A DNA stretch of 64,000 bases from Rhodanobacter sp. C05 (lineage in GTDB: Bacteria > Pseudomonadota > Gammaproteobacteria > Xanthomonadales > Rhodanobacteraceae), in assembly GCF_002001165.1 (NCBI RefSeq), contig NZ_MUNQ01000018.1, forward strand, positions 1 through 64,000, in the 5' to 3' direction. Position numbers and translations under genes: made by a program. Under the pieces are notes generated by a model that saw only the letters and a list, made by a program, of their open reading frames with translations, did not search any database and had not been told where the DNA came from. Numbering within the stretch: the first letter of the stretch is position 1; every line of letters begins with the position of its first letter. Of this stretch, positions 62,165 through 64,000 are shown one piece after another.

Positions 62165-63754
62165 TCAAAGCATGCCTTCGATCGGCATCAGCCTGAACAT
62201 GTCCACTTCCAGTCGGCGCGTCACGCTGGTTTCGGGATCGTGGTGATAGATCACCGGCTTGCCGCCATCGCTGTCCTGCCATTGCATGCGACCGCCATGC
62301 GGCGAATCGTGTGTGGTCAGCGTCACGTGGTAGGCACTGGTGGGCTGGGTGGCGGTGTCGAAGAACTGCGTCACGGCCACCGCCAGTGGTGGCGAGTCGA
62401 CGATGATGCCCATTTCGGTGTTCAACAGTTTCGAGCGCGGATCCATGTTCATCGAGCCGATGAATACCTGCTGCTGATCCACCACGATTGCCTTGGCATG
62501 CAGGCTGACACCGGAGGAGGTGCCTTTCGCAGTCGCCGGTTGTTCGACGCCGGGAGCGGGCCGCAGTTCGTAGAGGTCGACGCCGCCTTCGAGCAGCGCG
62601 CGCCGATAACGCGAATAACCCGCATGCACGACGGCCTCATCGTTGGAAGCGAGCGAGTTGGTCAGTACCTTGACGGTCACACCCTGCGCGACGCGGCCGG
62701 TGAGATATTGGGTGCCCTTGTCGCCCGGGATGAAATAGGGCGATATAAGCAGTACATCCTGTTGCGCCTGGTCGATCATCGACTTGATCTGCGGGCCGAT
62801 GCGCAATGAACGCTCGTCCCTGGCGCTGGCGGCATCGATCTTTGCCGGCTGGTCGGCGACCAGCGTGGCGTGCCCCCAGAACCACGTGCCGGGGCGGTCG
62901 GCGGAGGGGCCGTTCGGCAGCTGATCCAGCGTCGCCTGCGCATAGTCGGACTGCGCGAACGCGCGTGCGTCATGGGTCAGGTCGATCCGCAATTTTGCAA
63001 GGTCGTAGTGGCTGGCGCGCTTGCCGTGAAACGCAGTCACCGGAATGGCGGCATCGCAGTTCCAGTATTCGTCGAACGCATGCGAGGCATCCTTCACCAC
63101 GGGCCCGATCGCGATCAGGTCGAGGTCGCGGAAATTGGTGTCGTTGCCGGCATCGAAATAGGCGTCGCCGATGTTGCGGCCACCGATGACCGCCACGTTG
63201 CCGTCCACGATGAACGACTTGTTGTGCATGCGGCGGTTGAGCCGGTGCGCGTCAAGCAGGAATTGCGTGGTCTTGGACAGCATCGACGGATCGCGTGTAT
63301 GGAACGGATTGAACAACCGGACCTTGATGTTCGGGTGCGCGTTGAGCGCACTCAGCATGTCGATCTCATCGTGCAGATTGATGGCATCGAGCAGCAGGCG
63401 CACGCGTACGCCGCGATCCGCCGCCGCCAGCAGGCGCTGCGCTAGCAACCGTCCGGTCGCATCGTTGTTGAAGATGTAGTACTGCAGATCGATGGAATGC
63501 TGGGCATGGTCAGTCAGCGCGACGCGGCTCATCAGCGCGTTGTTGCTGAGCGTGAGCAGGCGGAAGCCGGACTGGTCGAGATGTTGGTCCACCTCGGCAT
63601 GGATGTAGCGCCCACTCGGCGTGCCGGTGGCCGGAGGCAACGCCTTCGACGGTCGCTTGACGAAGTCGCTGCGCATCGACGAGCACGCGCCGAGCACCAG
63701 CACGACGATCGCCAGAGCAGCCATGACGCCTGTATGTCGCAACCCGTGTTTCAT
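62165..63754 (-). CDS. clsC: Phospholipase D-family lipoprotein (cardiolipin synthase C-like)
   Basis: 529 aa. N-terminal lipoprotein signal with lipobox LVLGACSS (Cys about 24), then two PLD domains with complete HKD motifs: MHNKSFIVDGNVAVIGGRN and LHAKAIVVDQQQVFIGSMN. E. coli ClsC uses such a pair to make cardiolipin from PE and PG, usually with partner YmdB; none is here. ATG at 63754 (MKHGLRHTG) is chosen for its signal; ATG 63778 is in frame. It is likely outer-membrane- or inner-membrane-anchored facing the periplasm. Confidence 0.88.
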   Translation of the reverse strand: MKHGLRHTGVMAALAIVVLVLGACSSMRSDFVKRPSKALPPATGTPSGRYIHAEVDQHLDQSGFRLLTLSNNALMSRVALTDHAQHSIDLQYYIFNNDATGRLLAQRLLAAADRGVRVRLLLDAINLHDEIDMLSALNAHPNIKVRLFNPFHTRDPSMLSKTTQFLLDAHRLNRRMHNKSFIVDGNVAVIGGRNIGDAYFDAGNDTNFRDLDLIAIGPVVKDASHAFDEYWNCDAAIPVTAFHGKRASHYDLAKLRIDLTHDARAFAQSDYAQATLDQLPNGPSADRPGTWFWGHATLVADQPAKIDAASARDERSLRIGPQIKSMIDQAQQDVLLISPYFIPGDKGTQYLTGRVAQGVTVKVLTNSLASNDEAVVHAGYSRYRRALLEGGVDLYELRPAPGVEQPATAKGTSSGVSLHAKAIVVDQQQVFIGSMNMDPRSKLLNTEMGIIVDSPPLAVAVTQFFDTATQPTSAYHVTLTTHDSPHGGRMQWQDSDGGKPVIYHHDPETSVTRRLEVDMFRLMPIEGML

Positions 63755-64000
63755 TTTGTCCACCGTAACTTGAACCATAATCCAGACTTGCCGTCGCATG
63801 CCGCGTGCATCGGTCGAGGGATATGCATGCGTCAAACGCTGGCCCGGCGGCTGGATACGGATACGGGCGTGAAGGCAATGTGTGCCTGATGATGTGAACG
63901 TGGTGCGAGATACGACCGTGTTCGATGCGGGTGGGTTGGTCGTACAACTTGTGTGTGACGCCCGCATCACATGACTGAACGCAAGTCTCGTCACAACATG

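Overview
The window is GC-rich chromosomal DNA from a gammaproteobacterium, most likely of the Rhodanobacteraceae (Rhodanobacter/Dyella/Luteibacter group, Xanthomonadales). Supporting signs are the beta-propeller/GGDEF sensor, the dense set of c-di-GMP enzymes, WXXGXW-type and DUF5329 proteins, an OhrR with the Xanthomonas cysteine layout, and a secreted isoamylase whose catalytic residues fall on the numbering known for the Pseudomonas amyloderamosa enzyme. The genus call is inference. I found no tRNA, rRNA, CRISPR array, prophage or complete insertion sequence. Two copies of a small REP-doublet/MITE-like element are present.

Layout. 0-8.4 kb: beta-propeller diguanylate cyclase, a small secreted protein, a LytS-type kinase with a LytTR regulator, an M61 peptidase and a periplasmic peroxiredoxin. 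8.5-16.1 kb: a small membrane protein/XRE regulator pair, a COG2521-like methyltransferase, an unknown secreted protein, three unknown envelope proteins, a GAF-GGDEF protein and msrB-msrA. 16.3-19.2 kb: a four-gene operon matching SiaABCD (PP2C phosphatase, kinase, phosphoprotein, diguanylate cyclase), whose phosphatase carries a cytoplasmic CBS-like pair. 19.4-24.5 kb: DHA2 efflux pump, SDR with divergent ArsR regulator, GT39-type glycosyltransferase, YCII protein. 24.7-32.1 kb: DUF899 protein, three glutathione-S-transferase-like proteins, serine hydrolase, PLP enzyme with divergent Lrp/AsnC regulator, membrane protein. 32.3-34.9 kb: Spy/CpxP-like chaperone with a CpxRA-like two-component pair. 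35-43.2 kb: isoamylase, FUSC transporter, TonB-like protein, second serine hydrolase, second Spy-like protein. 43.7-53.6 kb: LtaS-like sulfatase-fold membrane protein, RNA-ligase-like phosphoesterase, GGDEF-EAL protein, DUF3617 protein, WXXGXW protein, PAS-GAF-GGDEF protein. 53.8-64 kb: Fur-box-preceded PepSY-like membrane protein, ohrR-ohr, FAD monooxygenase, a yqjI-like/Fur-like/yqjH-like iron cluster, an AIM24-type protein, DUF5329 protein and a ClsC-like phospholipase D.

Functionally the region is ordinary chromosome rich in signalling and stress defence. Five proteins carry GGDEF domains, one of them also EAL. Redox and electrophile defence is covered by MsrA/B, Ohr, a peroxiredoxin, the GST-like proteins and the DUF899 protein. 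Iron control shows in the Fur box and the yqjI/yqjH cluster. The most interesting loci are the SiaABCD operon with a CBS-type phosphatase, the PadR/Fur-like/ferric-reductase cluster with its two 10-bp direct repeats, the paired 17-bp ohr operators, the COG2521-like methyltransferase, and the REP-doublet elements, one of which supplies the stop codon of the Sia diguanylate cyclase.
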